From: Prorocentrum cordatum
Lineage: Eukaryota; Sar; Dinophyceae; Prorocentrales; Prorocentraceae
Assembly (NCBI GenBank): GCA_963575745.1
Contig: CAUYUJ010009741.1
Span: 2,501-27,500, forward strand
Length of the DNA: 25,000 bases
Direction: 5' to 3'
The position numbers were made by a program, and so were the translations under genes. Below the pieces are notes generated by a model. That model saw nothing but the letters and a program-made list of their open reading frames with translations, had not been told where the DNA came from and made no database searches. Each line of letters opens with the position of its first letter. Within the stretch, counting starts at the first letter, position 1. Below are positions 15,520-24,735 of the stretch, piece after piece.

Positions 15520-16330
15520 TGGGCACGCGAGCCGCGGGGCCGCGACGTTCCGGGCCTTGGACGACGCCTCCTGGTCGGTCGTCCAGCGTCATCTTGAGTT
15601 CCGCCAAGAATGCCGATGATACCTGCTTCGGGTTGCTTAAAACCGGCTGAGACGTGGACGCGAATGATAGCCAACTCGTCGGGGATATTGGATCCCGATT
15701 ACCAGTGCCCGGTGGACCGACCGGGCTCGTCGGAGTCGAGGTCGTCGTTGTCGTCAGCATCGCAGGGGCACCAGAACGTCAGTTGGAAAACAGGACGCCC
15801 CTTTGCAAATTTCAACATGGCGCCCTCGCGTTCGCAGGATTATAGCGCGTCGCTGGTGGGGAAGGAAAAAGGCACGACATTCTTCAGCACGGATCCACTT
15901 ACTGGTGTTCGGCATCCGAAACTGCATGGTACCAGTCCTGGACGATCACGGCGTCATCCTCATGTTTGTCATCCCCCTCGTCAATGGTAGATAGACTGCC
16001 GTCTCCACGTCCGAGTTCCATTAGGGTCTACGGGAGGTTAGGGATTCCGCAGCCACCGCCATCTCGAGGTCCACCCGCAAGGCCTGCAAATCGAGCGGGG
16101 CCCTCGTCGAACGAGTGGACGCGTCTAGTTGCAATCAGGCACTGCGCGGATCTGTCCGGAGGGGCGTCGGCGGACGCGTCAAACTGGAAGCGAGGCTGGA
16201 CGAAGACATTGCACCAGACACTTGCATTCTGGCACGCCCCCCCGTAGGTCTGTGTAGAGTGATCCGTTCTAGCCAGCCTGACGGCCATGACGTAGTCGAT
16301 CTGCAAATGCACTCGGACGACGCACTGCAG
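15520..16330 (-). pseudogene. Decayed minus-strand gene segment with a short intron
   Basis: Minus frame 16327-15903 reads LQIDYVMAVRLARTDHSTQT, then IDEGDDKHEDDAVIVQDWYH, with one in-frame TAG (16028-16030). A GT-AG intron of 50 bases (15853-15902) follows. Joining keeps the frame, which reads MLKFAKGRPVFQLTFWCPCD and IPDELAIIRVHVSAGFKQPE with two in-frame TAA (15840-15842, 15699-15701). An antisense plus frame (15803-15994) also looks protein-like, so the strand is not certain; the intron signals favour minus. If all three stops are real, the copy is dead. The function is unknown. Confidence 0.35.
15853..15902 (-). other. Putative 50-base spliceosomal intron
   Basis: On minus it begins GTAAGTGG, a perfect donor, and ends CCTTTTTCCTTCCCCACCAG, a pyrimidine-rich acceptor. 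Removing it keeps the flanking frames in phase. 50 bases is short but possible for a protist intron. A minus-strand transcript would settle it. Confidence 0.4.
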
Positions 16331-16528
16331 CGCCGCGCGCGCCTTCGGGGCGAGCCCCCCCCAAAAGATGCGCGGCGCACATGCTGGCGATCGCGGGCGG
16401 GTCCGAAGACGACGGAGGCATTTCCTGCGAGAAGGTCCGCAGCTTCGGATAGAACGGTCATCGCGGCAATGACGTCCATGCCAAATTCCTCCACCATGAA
16501 CCCCTCGATGAGTGGGGTCATTCTCGCT

Positions 16529-17296
16529 TCAGGGATTCGAGCCGCGACGCCTCTGGTCCAGGACTTGGCCGCCATATGCCGTTGTTCCTCTGGCAGGACA
16601 GCGGCCGCCCCGCCGACCGCTGTCGACCTTTGTGGCGGTTGGCCGATGGTAGCCCACCGAGCCGCCCACCCGCCGCCAGGTCTTGAAAGTCCCGTTGCCC
16701 TTGGCTGCAGCCGCGGCCTGGGCAATGGCCCCCGGGGGGATCTCACGGACGCGGCGTTCCCCTTCCTTGCCTGCGGCCCCGGGCTCGTCGAGACCTGGCC
16801 CTCCAAGGCAAAGGGGCATGGCTGGATATCTGCCCGCGTAGTCGCTGAATCGGGGGGGGGGGGGGGGCCATCGCAAAAGTAAATGCGCTGCAAGCGAACA
16901 GGCTTCGGCCACTAGTCTGTAGAAAACAACGGGAACGCCATGCACTCTGAGATCTTCCTCCACGGCATGCGCGACCCCTGCGGGAGCACCGTTTCGACCC
17001 TCGCGACTGATGGCGCGTCGCATCGAAGCTTGAATACGGAGTTCGGCCCCCAATGCTTTCGGCTGGCTCTTCACGCCGTCGTCGTTGAGGCCCCATTCGG
17101 CACTTCAGCGGCGTAGCTGTTCTGCACCGAACAGTTGAAATATGCATCCGAGAGAGGTATGCGTGGCCATGGTACATCGGTCAATGATGTGAAGGGCGAT
17201 GTGGTTTCTGTAGAAGGGCCGATTGCACTCCGCCCCCTCGTTGGAACGGCCAAGCAAGCATCGCGATGGCAGGGTGGGGGTGCCCGGACATTCCAT
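16529..17296 (-). pseudogene. Decayed minus-strand coding region, one internal stop
   Basis: Minus frame 17296-16529 is open for about 255 codons except for one TGA (17105-17107). It reads RPFYRNHIALHIIDRCTMAT, then VAHAVEEDLRVHGVPVVFYR and LVAEACSLAAHLLLRW before a poly-Pro run from a 16-base homopolymer. After that it reads FSDYAGRYPAMPLCLGGPGL. Farther down a neighbouring frame (about 16640-16380) reads IPEARMTPLIEGFMVEEFGM. A competing plus ORF of 58 codons (16940-17116) exists. No known family was recognised. Confidence 0.35.
16852..16867 (+). repeat. G16 homopolymer
   Basis: Sixteen consecutive G on plus. It reads as Gly or Pro codons in the overlapping frames and is a likely site of slippage or sequencing error, which may explain some frame changes nearby. 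Confidence 0.9.
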
Positions 17297-17370
17297 GCCC
17301 GGCGTTCTCGGCAGGTCCCCGCAATAATCCTGATCACGTTCAGCCGGACTTCGTACATGCCCTTCCGGTG

Positions 17371-18283
17371 TCAGTTCTGGTGCATCCTGGATTCCTTCGC
17401 ATGAAAGGCCCCCCGGAGACGCAGCTCGCGGAGCTGCGCGTTGATCGCGGAGGGGTCGGCGCTCCCGAGTGCTTTGAGGCTGGACTGGGCGCTGAATCTG
17501 GCCCAGTCAGGCAGGGCACTTGGGCTGGCACGGCGGTCAGAAGATCGGGGCATGGCAGGAGCAGCGAGACGTGATCGCGCCGCGCTGATAGACTGGTTCA
17601 CGCGGGGGAAGCACGTCTGAGGCAGGACCAGTCGCGCTGCCGCGACCGGCCCCCGACGCTGTCGCACAGTCCATTTCCTCGATAAGGTCGCCAGTTGCAC
17701 GAGGCCGCGGCGCGCGTGGACTTGCCCCTGTGACCGCCCCGTAAACGAGGCAGACTGCCCCCCGCGTCCTTGCTTGGGCTCACGTGGCATGGGAGTATTA
17801 TCGCCTGTGGCCCACGTAAAAGGCATGGCGAATCCGCGTGCCCGAGTAGCGCAACTGTGACGAGGTGCTCGCCCGTTGAAATCCTTCCTGCGTGCTTCGC
17901 ATTACCAACGGACCGAGATCGGGCCATAGTTCCTGCGCGCGTGGGGACCTCGAGAGGGCGAGGGGCCGTCGGCTCGGAAGCGATTGGCGCGCCCGAGGCA
18001 ATGGTGCCCGCCATGCGGTGCTCCGCCCAAAAAATGGGTCAGCGGTCCGAGTCGCTGGGAGCGAGTCCGCGCAGCCAGCTGCCGTTGCGGGGAAACTGTC
18101 GACGTCGGTCAGATGAGTGGCTCGAGTTTCCTCGAAACGATTCGCGACGGAGCGCCGCGGCCTGCAACGGGATCGCGGCGTCGACGGACACGCGCGCAAC
18201 AACCTCGCGCAGCGGGCGGTCAGGCCCAGCCCCTCGACCCAAGGTCGGCAGTGTCCAGGGCGCCGATTGCACCGATATCTCAA
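17371..18283 (-). pseudogene. Decayed minus-strand coding-like patches
   Basis: Minus 17826-17371 contains LPDWARFSAQSSLKALGSAD and AINAQLRELRLRGAFHAKES, ends at TGA 17371-17373, and stays open in the same frame to 17071 (GMYEVRLNVIRIIAG). Upstream patches at 18283-17798 (FQRASTSSQLRYSGTRIRHA) and 18272-18039 (LREVVARVSVDAAIPLQAAA) are in other frames. Plus frames of 140-180 codons also exist here (17770-18306), so the strand is uncertain. The function is unknown. Confidence 0.25.
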
Positions 18284-18292
18284 ACAGAAAAA

Positions 18293-18825
18293 TCAGCTCA
18301 ACTTAAAACGGTCGGCAGCAAGCGCTGTTGGCATTCGCATGAGCATACCGCGGCTGCCCTTGATATTCGCATAGCAGTAGTGGGCCCATTTCTGCACTAA
18401 GGTCCCTGGCTGCATTTCATTAGGCCAATGAGTGGGGGGCTGTTCCCGCGCCCACCACCAACCCAGCTGATCTCGCAGTAAAACGCGACCACAAGATCGC
18501 AAATGTGAACGGGTAGCCTTCGCGGTGCCCCGTCCACGCGAGAAAGTTCACATTGCGCTGAAACGCAGAATTCGCGCTTTTCGCTGCACAACTGGGCTGA
18601 AGAAGAATAGCTAGTACATCGCAAATATCCAGAAAACAAAGATGACAGCACGTTGGACACTCGGGTCGTGTCTAGCCTACGCAAGTGGCCACGATCACGA
18701 CGCCTCCCTGCTGAAAAAAACCTCCTTGTAAAAACTACCTCAGAGAAGCCCCCGTGTCCTCCGCGTGGTTCGATCTCCGGTTGGTCTATAGCAGTTGGGG
18801 GAGATGAGGTTGTCGATGTGGCCAT
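18293..18825 (-). pseudogene. Decayed minus-strand coding-like patches
   Basis: Minus 18825-18397 includes REFCVSAQCELSRVDGAPRR and PVHICDLVVAFYC. Minus 18502-18293, in another frame, reads NEMQPGTLVQKWAHYCYANI and GMLMRMPTALAADRFKLS, ending at TAA. The switch near 18490 looks like a frameshift. No domain was recognised. Confidence 0.3.
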
Positions 18826-18876
18826 GTTGGGGTTTTGCTGCGAGCGTAGATGTCAGTGAAGATCCCCTCGCAGACC

Positions 18877-19358
18877 TCACCGTCGCCGCCGCGGTAGAAT
18901 CCTCCGAGTCACGACGGCAATATACTTGCCCGCGCTGCTACGATCATCCCCGCAGTCGTCGCTGCCGTCTTCCACGCGTCCGGGGGTTACACGGGCGCGG
19001 TGCCGGCCCCCGCGTGCCCCGCGATATTTCCTCGCTGCCGCGCGCAAGCGCTGGCGGGACATGCCGCCGCGCTTCCATGATCAGCGGGGATTGTTCACGC
19101 GCCCGCACGAACTGGAAGAAACAAAGATCCCGACATCGGCCGTAGTCGGAAGGGAGTATATTCGGCATCCAGGGTGACGACCTGCCCCCATTCCCTGTAG
19201 CACAGAAGCGCAATGCTGTCCTGAAGCCTGGGCGGGGAGTCCGCCCCCCCGCCGTATCCGAACGGGGGTCTCTGGGTCACGATGTCGCGAGCGATCTGGC
19301 TGTGCTTTTCCGCGTTCAGTGGGGCTCTTCCGACTGCCAAGTTCCACTCGGGCATCAT
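18877..19358 (-). pseudogene. Decayed minus-strand coding-like patches
   Basis: Minus 19358-19160 reads EWNLAVGRAPLNAEKHSQIA, then QDSIALLCYREWGQVVTLDA. About 19150-18960, in another frame, reads LCFFQFVRAREQSPLIMEAR and HVPPALARGSEEISRG. No plus frame is comparably long. One frameshift near 19150 separates the two parts. The function is unknown. Confidence 0.35.
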
Positions 19359-19381
19359 CTGGCCCGAATAGTCTGACTGGA

Positions 19382-20212
19382 CTAACCGGGCAAAATCGGC
19401 GTCACTTTGCTAGCGCCCGCTGCGGCATGGATGCGATGCCGGCAATTGTCGGGATAACTGTTGGGCGAGAAGGCCCGCGAACTTGATGAAGAAGTCTCGC
19501 ATCCATCGGCAACGACGTTCCATTCTGCCATGCGAGTCCAGCGAGCGGTCGCTAGCACGCGACCCTGTAGGCGATGATAACTGTCGCGCGGACTTGGCGC
19601 TGCGCTCGCAGCATCACATGCGAAGCCGAAGAGGAAGGGCCTCGCGCGAGCGACGCTGAAGCCCAAGCCGCGCAAATACTCACGCAGTGGAGCAGATGCC
19701 AGAGTGAGCCAGAAGCCCCAACCATTCGAATGCCCATCTTGATGTCTCTGGCCTGCGCGGAGGTTCTGCCGGCGCGTTCTGGCCCAAAGTAAGAAGAATC
19801 TCCCTTGAGGAGCTTTCCTATGTATTCCATGCCGTCTGAGGCCATGAACTCCTCGTGGCTGATGCGATCGCATGCGATGCGGCATCGGCGGGGGGCGGCG
19901 CAAGCCGCCCGGACGCCCTCGAAAACAAAAGCAATGAATTGATTGCTGCGCAAACTGCTCGTTGCCCTCGCCGGAACGAGCTGATGCCAGGCCAGCAGCA
20001 GCCAGTCCCGTTCACATAGAAGAAGAATATGCCTGGGACGAGATTCTACGGCCCCAGCTTGAATCCACCGCCGCCGCCTCCATCCGCCGAGCGCCCAGCA
20101 GGCGCGCATCTTCATCCGTTTCGTCGGTGATGGTGCTCTCCTTCATGTCGTAATGGTCGCACGGGATGACAAGGCGCCCACTTGGTGACTCCATCATTTG
20201 TAAGATTTTCAC
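19382..20212 (-). pseudogene. Decayed minus-strand coding region, best supported part
   Basis: Three overlapping pieces on minus follow one another. 20212-20012 reads SGRLVIPCDHYDMKESTITD. About 20060-19700 reads RDWLLLAWHQLVPARATSSL, SNQFIAFVFEGVRAACAAPR, EEFMASDGMEYIGKLLKGDS and SYFGPERAGRTSAQARDIKM. About 19700-19382 reads PLREYLRGLGFSVARARPFL and RVLATARWTRMAEWNVVADG, to TAG. The middle piece is 188 codons without a stop, and no plus frame over it exceeds about 72 codons, so minus is the likely strand. Two frameshifts break it. No known family was recognised. Confidence 0.4.
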
Positions 20213-20219
20213 GGTCTTC

Positions 20220-20540
20220 GCCAGGGAAGATCATCTTCCCTTCCCCGCCCCGAGAGATAGAGATGGCGTCTGTCTCCTGCATGGGCGCCTCACCCTAGAC
20301 TGCTGGTAACTCAGAATCAATGGCCACGCCAGCCATGAATATGCCCCTTTGGTTCTTATCTGTTCACAGAATTTGGCACGCCAGCCGCATCGCTACCAGG
20401 CGCTGAACCCTGACCAACACCATTCACATTCATCTGGTTCGCAATTACAAATAATGCTGTCGATAATCCCTACTCGGCGATCACGGCGTCGAACTCGCTC
20501 GCGAGGGCCAGGTCGCCCACGCGATGGTGGCAAAACCAAG
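20220..20540. other. Spacer without a recognised gene
   Basis: No convincing coding pattern or repeat was found. It lies upstream of the minus-strand patches if they form one transcript. Confidence 0.3.
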
Positions 20541-20541
20541 T

Positions 20542-21018
20542 TTACCAACGTTGACGGGGGGCCGCCAGGCAGCTGAAGTCTCGAGGTCGTCTAGGCCGGC
20601 GGATCTGAAGGTTGTCGAGTATGGCGTTGGAGATCGATGAAGCTTGGGCGCGCAAACTTCGCATGCCCTCATGGCGCGCGATCGTCGACGGCAGCGTTTG
20701 GGGCCCAAGCGCCCGGCGGAGTCCAACCGTCTGCCGAGATCGGCAGACCCTGCTGGCGCAGCGCCTCCGCGGCCTCTTGTGCTCCACTGACGGCGCCGGC
20801 GCGACTGCATCTCGTCGGCTTTTTCGGTCGCTCGGCGATTCAGTCTCTTCGGCACGCGCCATCGACGCCCTCGCGTCGTAGTCAGCGTTCGTCGGCCCGG
20901 CCACGTCTTCATGGCCAGCAGCCGCTGAAGGCGCGCGCAGAAGTCGGTGGCAGACGCCGGGCGCGATCGTTAGATTGGCCGCTCGCACCGCTGGCGGCCT
21001 TTGCGCCCGTTCGCACAT
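20542..21018 (-). pseudogene. Decayed coding-like patches, minus favoured
   Basis: Minus pieces in changing frames: about 20890-20800 (SMARAEETESPSDRKSRRDA), about 20800-20690 (EAAEALRQQGLPISADGWTP, then PGAWAPNAAVDD, ending in TGA) and about 20680-20580 (GMRSLRAQASSISNAILDNL). Each piece has G/C-biased third positions. A plus frame (20612-20881) overlaps and cannot be excluded. No family was recognised. Confidence 0.25.
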
Positions 21019-21712
21019 CCAGCCGCGCCTGTCGGATTTGACCTTGCTCCTCCTAGAAGGCTCGGGCGCCCAGCGTTCCTCGGGTCTCGCCTCGTCAGCA
21101 GGTCTCCTGACTCAGACGCTCGATGAGGTGACGCCGAGGGCGCCATGGCCGGTCGCCCTTACGTCTCTGGCACGAGCTCGCAGGAGTCGACCATGGAAGT
21201 GTCTGCAACGACGTCGTCGTGACTTCGCGTTGGAGACCGCCTTCTCGCACGCGTCGTCGGTCCTGGCGGTGGCGTCGGACATCATGGCGCCGCTGGCGGT
21301 CGCCCAGACGGCGGCGCTGCCCCTGGTGGATCGCGCGCCGGTCGCCCTGGAGGCAATGCGAACGGGCGTCGGTGGTGCAGGATATCACGTTCTTCCTCCG
21401 TCGATCTTGCCCAGCCCTCTCAATGGCCCCTCTCCCCTCCAAGGGTCCGTCAGCCAGACGCGCGCATGCGCGCCGCGGGTTGAACTGCGCCATCCGCACC
21501 CAGCACTCTGCGTCCTTATTCGGCACAACACCACGCTTACAATGCGAAAGCACGACTCCAATTTGAAGTGCAGTACTCGCGCGCCGCCCGTCCGCAACTC
21601 CTCGAAACCGACGAAAATTGCAGACCTGGATAAAGCCGCGAATCCCCCCCTGAACTCTCTTTCGCAGGGCGGGCGGCACTTGGCGGGGCGGCCCCGCCCG
21701 ACGGCCGCCTGA
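20975..21712 (+). CDS. Open frame of uncertain strand
   Basis: A plus frame open for 245 codons has G/C third positions over 21230-21370 (SSVLAVASDIMAPLAVAQTA). The antisense frame over the same bases (SAAVWATASGAMMSDATART, DDACEKAVSNAKS) is equally G/C-biased, and a second minus frame (21095-21910) is open for 271 codons. I can say coding-like sequence is probably present near 21200-21380 but not on which strand. Confidence 0.2.
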   Translation: MAARTAGGLCARSHIQPRLSDLTLLLLEGSGAQRSSGLASSAGLLTQTLDEVTPRAPWPVALTSLARARRSRPWKCLQRRRRDFALETAFSHASSVLAVASDIMAPLAVAQTAALPLVDRAPVALEAMRTGVGGAGYHVLPPSILPSPLNGPSPLQGSVSQTRACAPRVELRHPHPALCVLIRHNTTLTMRKHDSNLKCSTRAPPVRNSSKPTKIADLDKAANPPLNSLSQGGRHLAGRPRPTAA

Positions 21713-21852
21713 GCCGCGTTTCAAATCGCCGCTGCCCTCAGGGCCTCGCGCGACACGGTATCCCAGTCGGTCCTTGTCGTGGCCCTGGGCCACGCATTCG
21801 AGAACGCAGGCTTGCTGGCCCGCCGTGGAAACCTGAAGCCACGTGATCACGC

Positions 21853-22272
21853 GTGGGCAGCGGCCCCTCCGTTGACGGATGCCAGGCCACTCCAAGCGCA
21901 TCCATCCCACCCTCGGTCGGGCTCAACGTTCTGAATCGCCACTCTCGCCGACTGCGATTACTGGTGATGCCGCGTCGGAACGGCCGAGAGATTAGCTCCG
22001 ACGACCACTCGCCAACAAATCCCGGCCCCAATGCAATGCGTTTGAATTGCTTCGTCGGCGCGCAGGTCGCAGGCGTCGTCGCAGAGGCGCGCGAACTGGG
22101 GCGCCTCGCGTTCATCGGCATGGACGACATCCGCGAATTCACCAAAGACATTCGGTTCGCGCGCTTGCCCCCCAAGCTCGTATTTACGCGAAAGCCACTC
22201 GCAGCTGCATCGGGCCCACGTTTCCCGCGTTTGGAGCTGGGGCCTGGCCTCGCGGGCGCGACGATGTTCTGA
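21853..22272 (+). CDS. Unrecognised plus-strand ORF
   Basis: 139 codons from 21853 to TGA 22270-22272. The part from about 21966 has G/C-biased codons and reads CFVGAQVAGVVAEARELGRL, AFIGMDDIREFTKDIRFARL and PPKLVFTRKPLAAASG. It lies 0.5 kb upstream of the gag-like pseudogene on the same strand. An antisense frame (22401-21958) is also plausible. No domain was recognised. Confidence 0.3.
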   Translation: MGSGPSVDGCQATPSASIPPSVGLNVLNRHSRRLRLLVMPRRNGREISSDDHSPTNPGPNAMRLNCFVGAQVAGVVAEARELGRLAFIGMDDIREFTKDIRFARLPPKLVFTRKPLAAASGPRFPRLELGPGLAGATMF

Positions 22273-22769
22273 GCGCGCAACCCCGGGGCGGCCCCGCAGA
22301 TTCTCGAGCGCGACAGATGCCCGACCCGGGGCGGCAAGGGGCGGGGGGGGCGACGCGCCGCAGCCGACTGCGGTTGCACAAGCGCAGATGCGACAGCCCA
22401 CAGAACATTACAGGGCGCTGTCTTCTCCAAGCACCCGCTGGCACCGAAGGCGCGCAAGTTCCAATCGGCAGAGTGGCCGACCGCGCATCGGTCGCTCCCG
22501 GGCTAAAAGTAGCTCGTTCGGAGGCGCGCCCACGAAGGCGCGCGATCTATCGTTCGGGGCTCGACGCGCAAGATGCGCTCGGGGTGTCCTGGGCGGGCGC
22601 CGCTGCAATCCCGCGCTCGCCGCAAACGCCCGCGGCCCCGAACGCCGGGCGCGGTCGCCAGGGGGAGGGGGGCCAAACCAGCGATCCCTCATGGGACTGG
22701 GCTGGGAACATACCTTGCCGCGCATGGACTCGCGAGGCACGCGGTGGCTCGACGCCCACTCTAGGCGAA

Positions 22770-23273
22770 TGGCGCCAGCCAAACAGGCGGCTGCACTCCA
22801 GCGAAGCCGCCAAGGCTTCTCGGGAAGCGCCGCCATGCGGAAGCCATCAGCGGCCATGACCTTCAGAGTCGAAGTCAACAGTGATCGAACCGACTCAGCG
22901 ACATGTTCATTGCAGTACCTGGCACATAGGTTCGACGACCTGGAATACGAGCGCGCACTACAACACGGAATAGAACTTATGGACTTCCGCGTCCACAGCA
23001 ATGCAAGGATTGACCGTGTCTTGGCCGAGTGGGAAATCGCATGGATGGAAGCAAACGCGGTCGGCTTTGGGCTTGACCCATTGTCGGCATTAGTTGCAAC
23101 ATTGGTGCGTGTTTTTTCGAATCACGCCGCGCGAAGTGTCGTCGCTTCTCCAGCCGCTCAGTGGCATGGTGCCCAGGGCCCAGCAGGACCGCGACGGACT
23201 GCTGGAGGCTCTAAGACGCCGACGCCACATCGTCGAGCGTATGTACGCATCTGATGGGCGGCCGCGGGAAAAG
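22770..23273 (+). pseudogene. Retroelement gag-like fragment, frameshifted
   Basis: The plus frame reads KQAAALQRSRQGFSGSAAMR, LAHRFDDLEYERALQHGIEL, MDFRVHSNARIDRVLAEWEI and AWMEANAVGFGLDPLSALVA. After a one-base frame change at the T6 run (23111-23116) it continues ITPREVSSLLQPLSGMVPRA and DGLLEALRRRRHIVERMYAS to TAA 23274. The layout (helical repeat with FD-LE-ER, a line with N-RID-VL-EW, then P-E---LL-PL-G--P and HIVER) matches gag-like ORFs of Ty1/copia-type retroelements that I know from dinoflagellate genomes. No protease, integrase or reverse transcriptase follows, so this is an orphan fragment. The frameshift marks it as decayed, unless it is a homopolymer error. Confidence 0.55.
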
Positions 23274-23274
23274 T

Positions 23275-23500
23275 AATACCTGGTCGAATCTCCTCGCGCG
23301 CATGCAGCCAGGGTTGATGCTGGCGGGGGCGCAGCGGTCGCGTAGTGGTAGGTACCGATGAGGTTGAAGTCCAGGAAACCGTCCACCATGGTGCCGCCAA
23401 CGGCGGACGCGACTGGAGCTGCCGCGGGTGCGACAACTCCGCTACCATGTTTGAACAGCTGTCGCCATTCTATGGGGACCGTTCATCTAAGAAGTACCGG
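23275..23500 (+). pseudogene. Continuation of the gag-like reading, with a CxxC motif
   Basis: After TAA 23274 the same frame continues YLVESPRAHAARVDAGGG. After another frame change near 23340 it reads DEVEVQETVHHGAANGGRDW, then SCRGCDNSATMFEQLSPFYG to about 23490. The C-x-x-C could be half of a zinc-binding site, but a second cysteine or histidine pair was not seen. It runs directly into repeat R3 copy 2. Probably it is the 3' part of the same decayed ORF. Confidence 0.35.
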
Positions 23501-23501
23501 G

Positions 23502-23680
23502 TACGATGGTGGTGGCGATGGGATATCAAAACAGCCTTCTCTCCTACCCAGCGCCTTAAATGACACGCAACTGGCAACGCCAACCGCGTAGGCGGATAGG
23601 GCGGCGCCGCCTTGAGCCAAGGCGACGGCGGCGGACGAACAACGCATTGTAAAAAATGCCCTCTTCAGGACATTCCCTCA
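23502..23680. repeat. Dispersed repeat R3, copy 2
   Basis: Second copy of 13396-13549. Corresponding hairpins are CGCCTTG with CAAGGCG (23608-23624) and AATGCCCT with AGGACATT (23655-23674, one mismatch). Primary sequence differs between the copies inside the second hairpin, yet pairing is kept. On minus this copy would end near coding-like sequence at about 23700, and on plus it follows the gag-like fragment. Confidence 0.65.
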
Positions 23681-23757
23681 AGGTAGATCCGAGAGATCCG
23701 CCTTCAGATTCTGGCCGGAGCGCGAGCGAGTTTGAAGGTCCCCGTCGTGGCCGATAG

Positions 23758-24618
23758 CGACGAGTACGTCGTTCGAGGTTTTCGGGGCGCTTTCAAGGCT
23801 TTCCAAGCCCAGGGTACGTTCCTGCAGCTGCGCCTCGCCGAAAGCGTTCCAAGGTTGCCTATATCGCCCCGCATTTTCCGCAAGAAGTCCGGGATAAAAT
23901 CCGAAAAAACATCCAACGCCTTGAGAAAAACAAGGCAGAATGGTTTCGCCGTTTCGGCCTGCGGAAAACTGTCTCCAGGACCCAAAGCAGTCGAAAAACG
24001 ACTCGTGACGAGAAACCGGTCCTGAGGGAAGGGTCGGGACTTTTCCAGGACCTTGCATCGCGACAAAAAAATCCGCCAACCCTGTCGGCGTGTGTGAGAG
24101 TTTTTCCCCCCTTTGAGTCGTCGTCGTCATTATCATCGTCGCCGACGTGTCATCGTCGTCGTCGTCGTCGCCTTCACCGCTCCCCCCTGTCCCTGTCCGT
24201 GGGCTCGTCTCATCAAGCGCCCCAGCAAACAGAAAACGAGAAACGTCGTAATCGAGTCGAAGGGAAGCCCCTTCCCTTTGAACCCCTCCCCGTGGGCTCC
24301 CTTCATGGTCGGCAGCACCGGCCGCAAGTCCTTCGCAGTACAACATCGGATGTGTGGGTCATCGATGGCACCCCTCAGGTCGGGGCACCTAGGCATCGCA
24401 ACAGAAAGCACGACGGCTGGTCTGCCGCTGGCTTCGGCCTCGCGGCCGTCTTCATGGTCCGAGGGGCCGTCAGGAAACGGCTAGGGCTGGAAAGCCGTCC
24501 ATGGGGAATGGGCCAACATCCCCGGGGTCCCCACATCACGAGAAACAGACAGAGTGCGACGCCAGTGCGGATTCGTCTTCACCGTCTGGCGTCGTCGCCA
24601 TCGCTGTCCAGCGTCGCG

Positions 24619-24664
<46 letters not shown>

Positions 24665-24735
24665 TCGTCGATCGGGGGCTCAGAAAGGAGTGGACGCGGC
24701 CTGAGGGGAGGGCATTACGTAGGGGACAGTTATGA
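23758..24735 (+). CDS. Long open frame without a start codon near its beginning
   Basis: A 326-codon frame is open from after TAG 23755-23757 to TGA 24733-24735. The first third is the most protein-like: VAYIAPHFPQEVRDKIRKNI, then QRLEKNKAEWFRRFGLRKTV, a basic and probably helical segment. A different frame just upstream (VPVVADSDEYVVRGFRGAFK, 23735-23800) also looks coding, so a frameshift near 23830 is likely. From 24079 the frame passes through repeat R1 copy 2 and from 24612 through a (GTC)n/(GCC)n tract (poly-Val and poly-Ala), so the real coding part probably ends before or near 24079. The function is unknown. Confidence 0.35.
24079..24293 (+). repeat. Dispersed repeat R1, copy 2
   Basis: Partner of 549-845. 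The first 20 bases are identical. The hairpin of copy 1 is degraded here to CGCC with GGCG (24074-24090). The filler is (CGT)n-like (24115-24175). Block 2 (24206-24293) contains TCAAGCGC, AACGTCGTAATCGAGTCGAA, GGGAAG, CTTCCCTTTGAACCCCTCCC. Confidence 0.65.
24612..24671 (+). repeat. (GTC)n-(GCC)n microsatellite
   Basis: A run of GTC units changes to GCC units and back to GTC. A similar CGT-rich patch lies at 24115-24175 inside R1 copy 2. Confidence 0.85.

Noticed and set aside
15520-16330. Reassigned genetic code with TAA and TAG read as glutamine
   Set aside because: The stops occur in a region with frameshifts and uncertain strand; other coding-like frames end normally at TAA or TAG. Decay explains it more simply.
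16529-16560. tRNA gene suggested by a GGCTCGAATCCC-like string on minus
   Set aside because: No acceptor stem, anticodon arm or D arm pairing could be built around it.
13396-23680. R3 copies as LTRs of a 10 kb retrotransposon
   Set aside because: The copies are short and strongly diverged, no TG...CA ends or target duplication were seen, and the gag-like ORF lies at the wrong end for its orientation.
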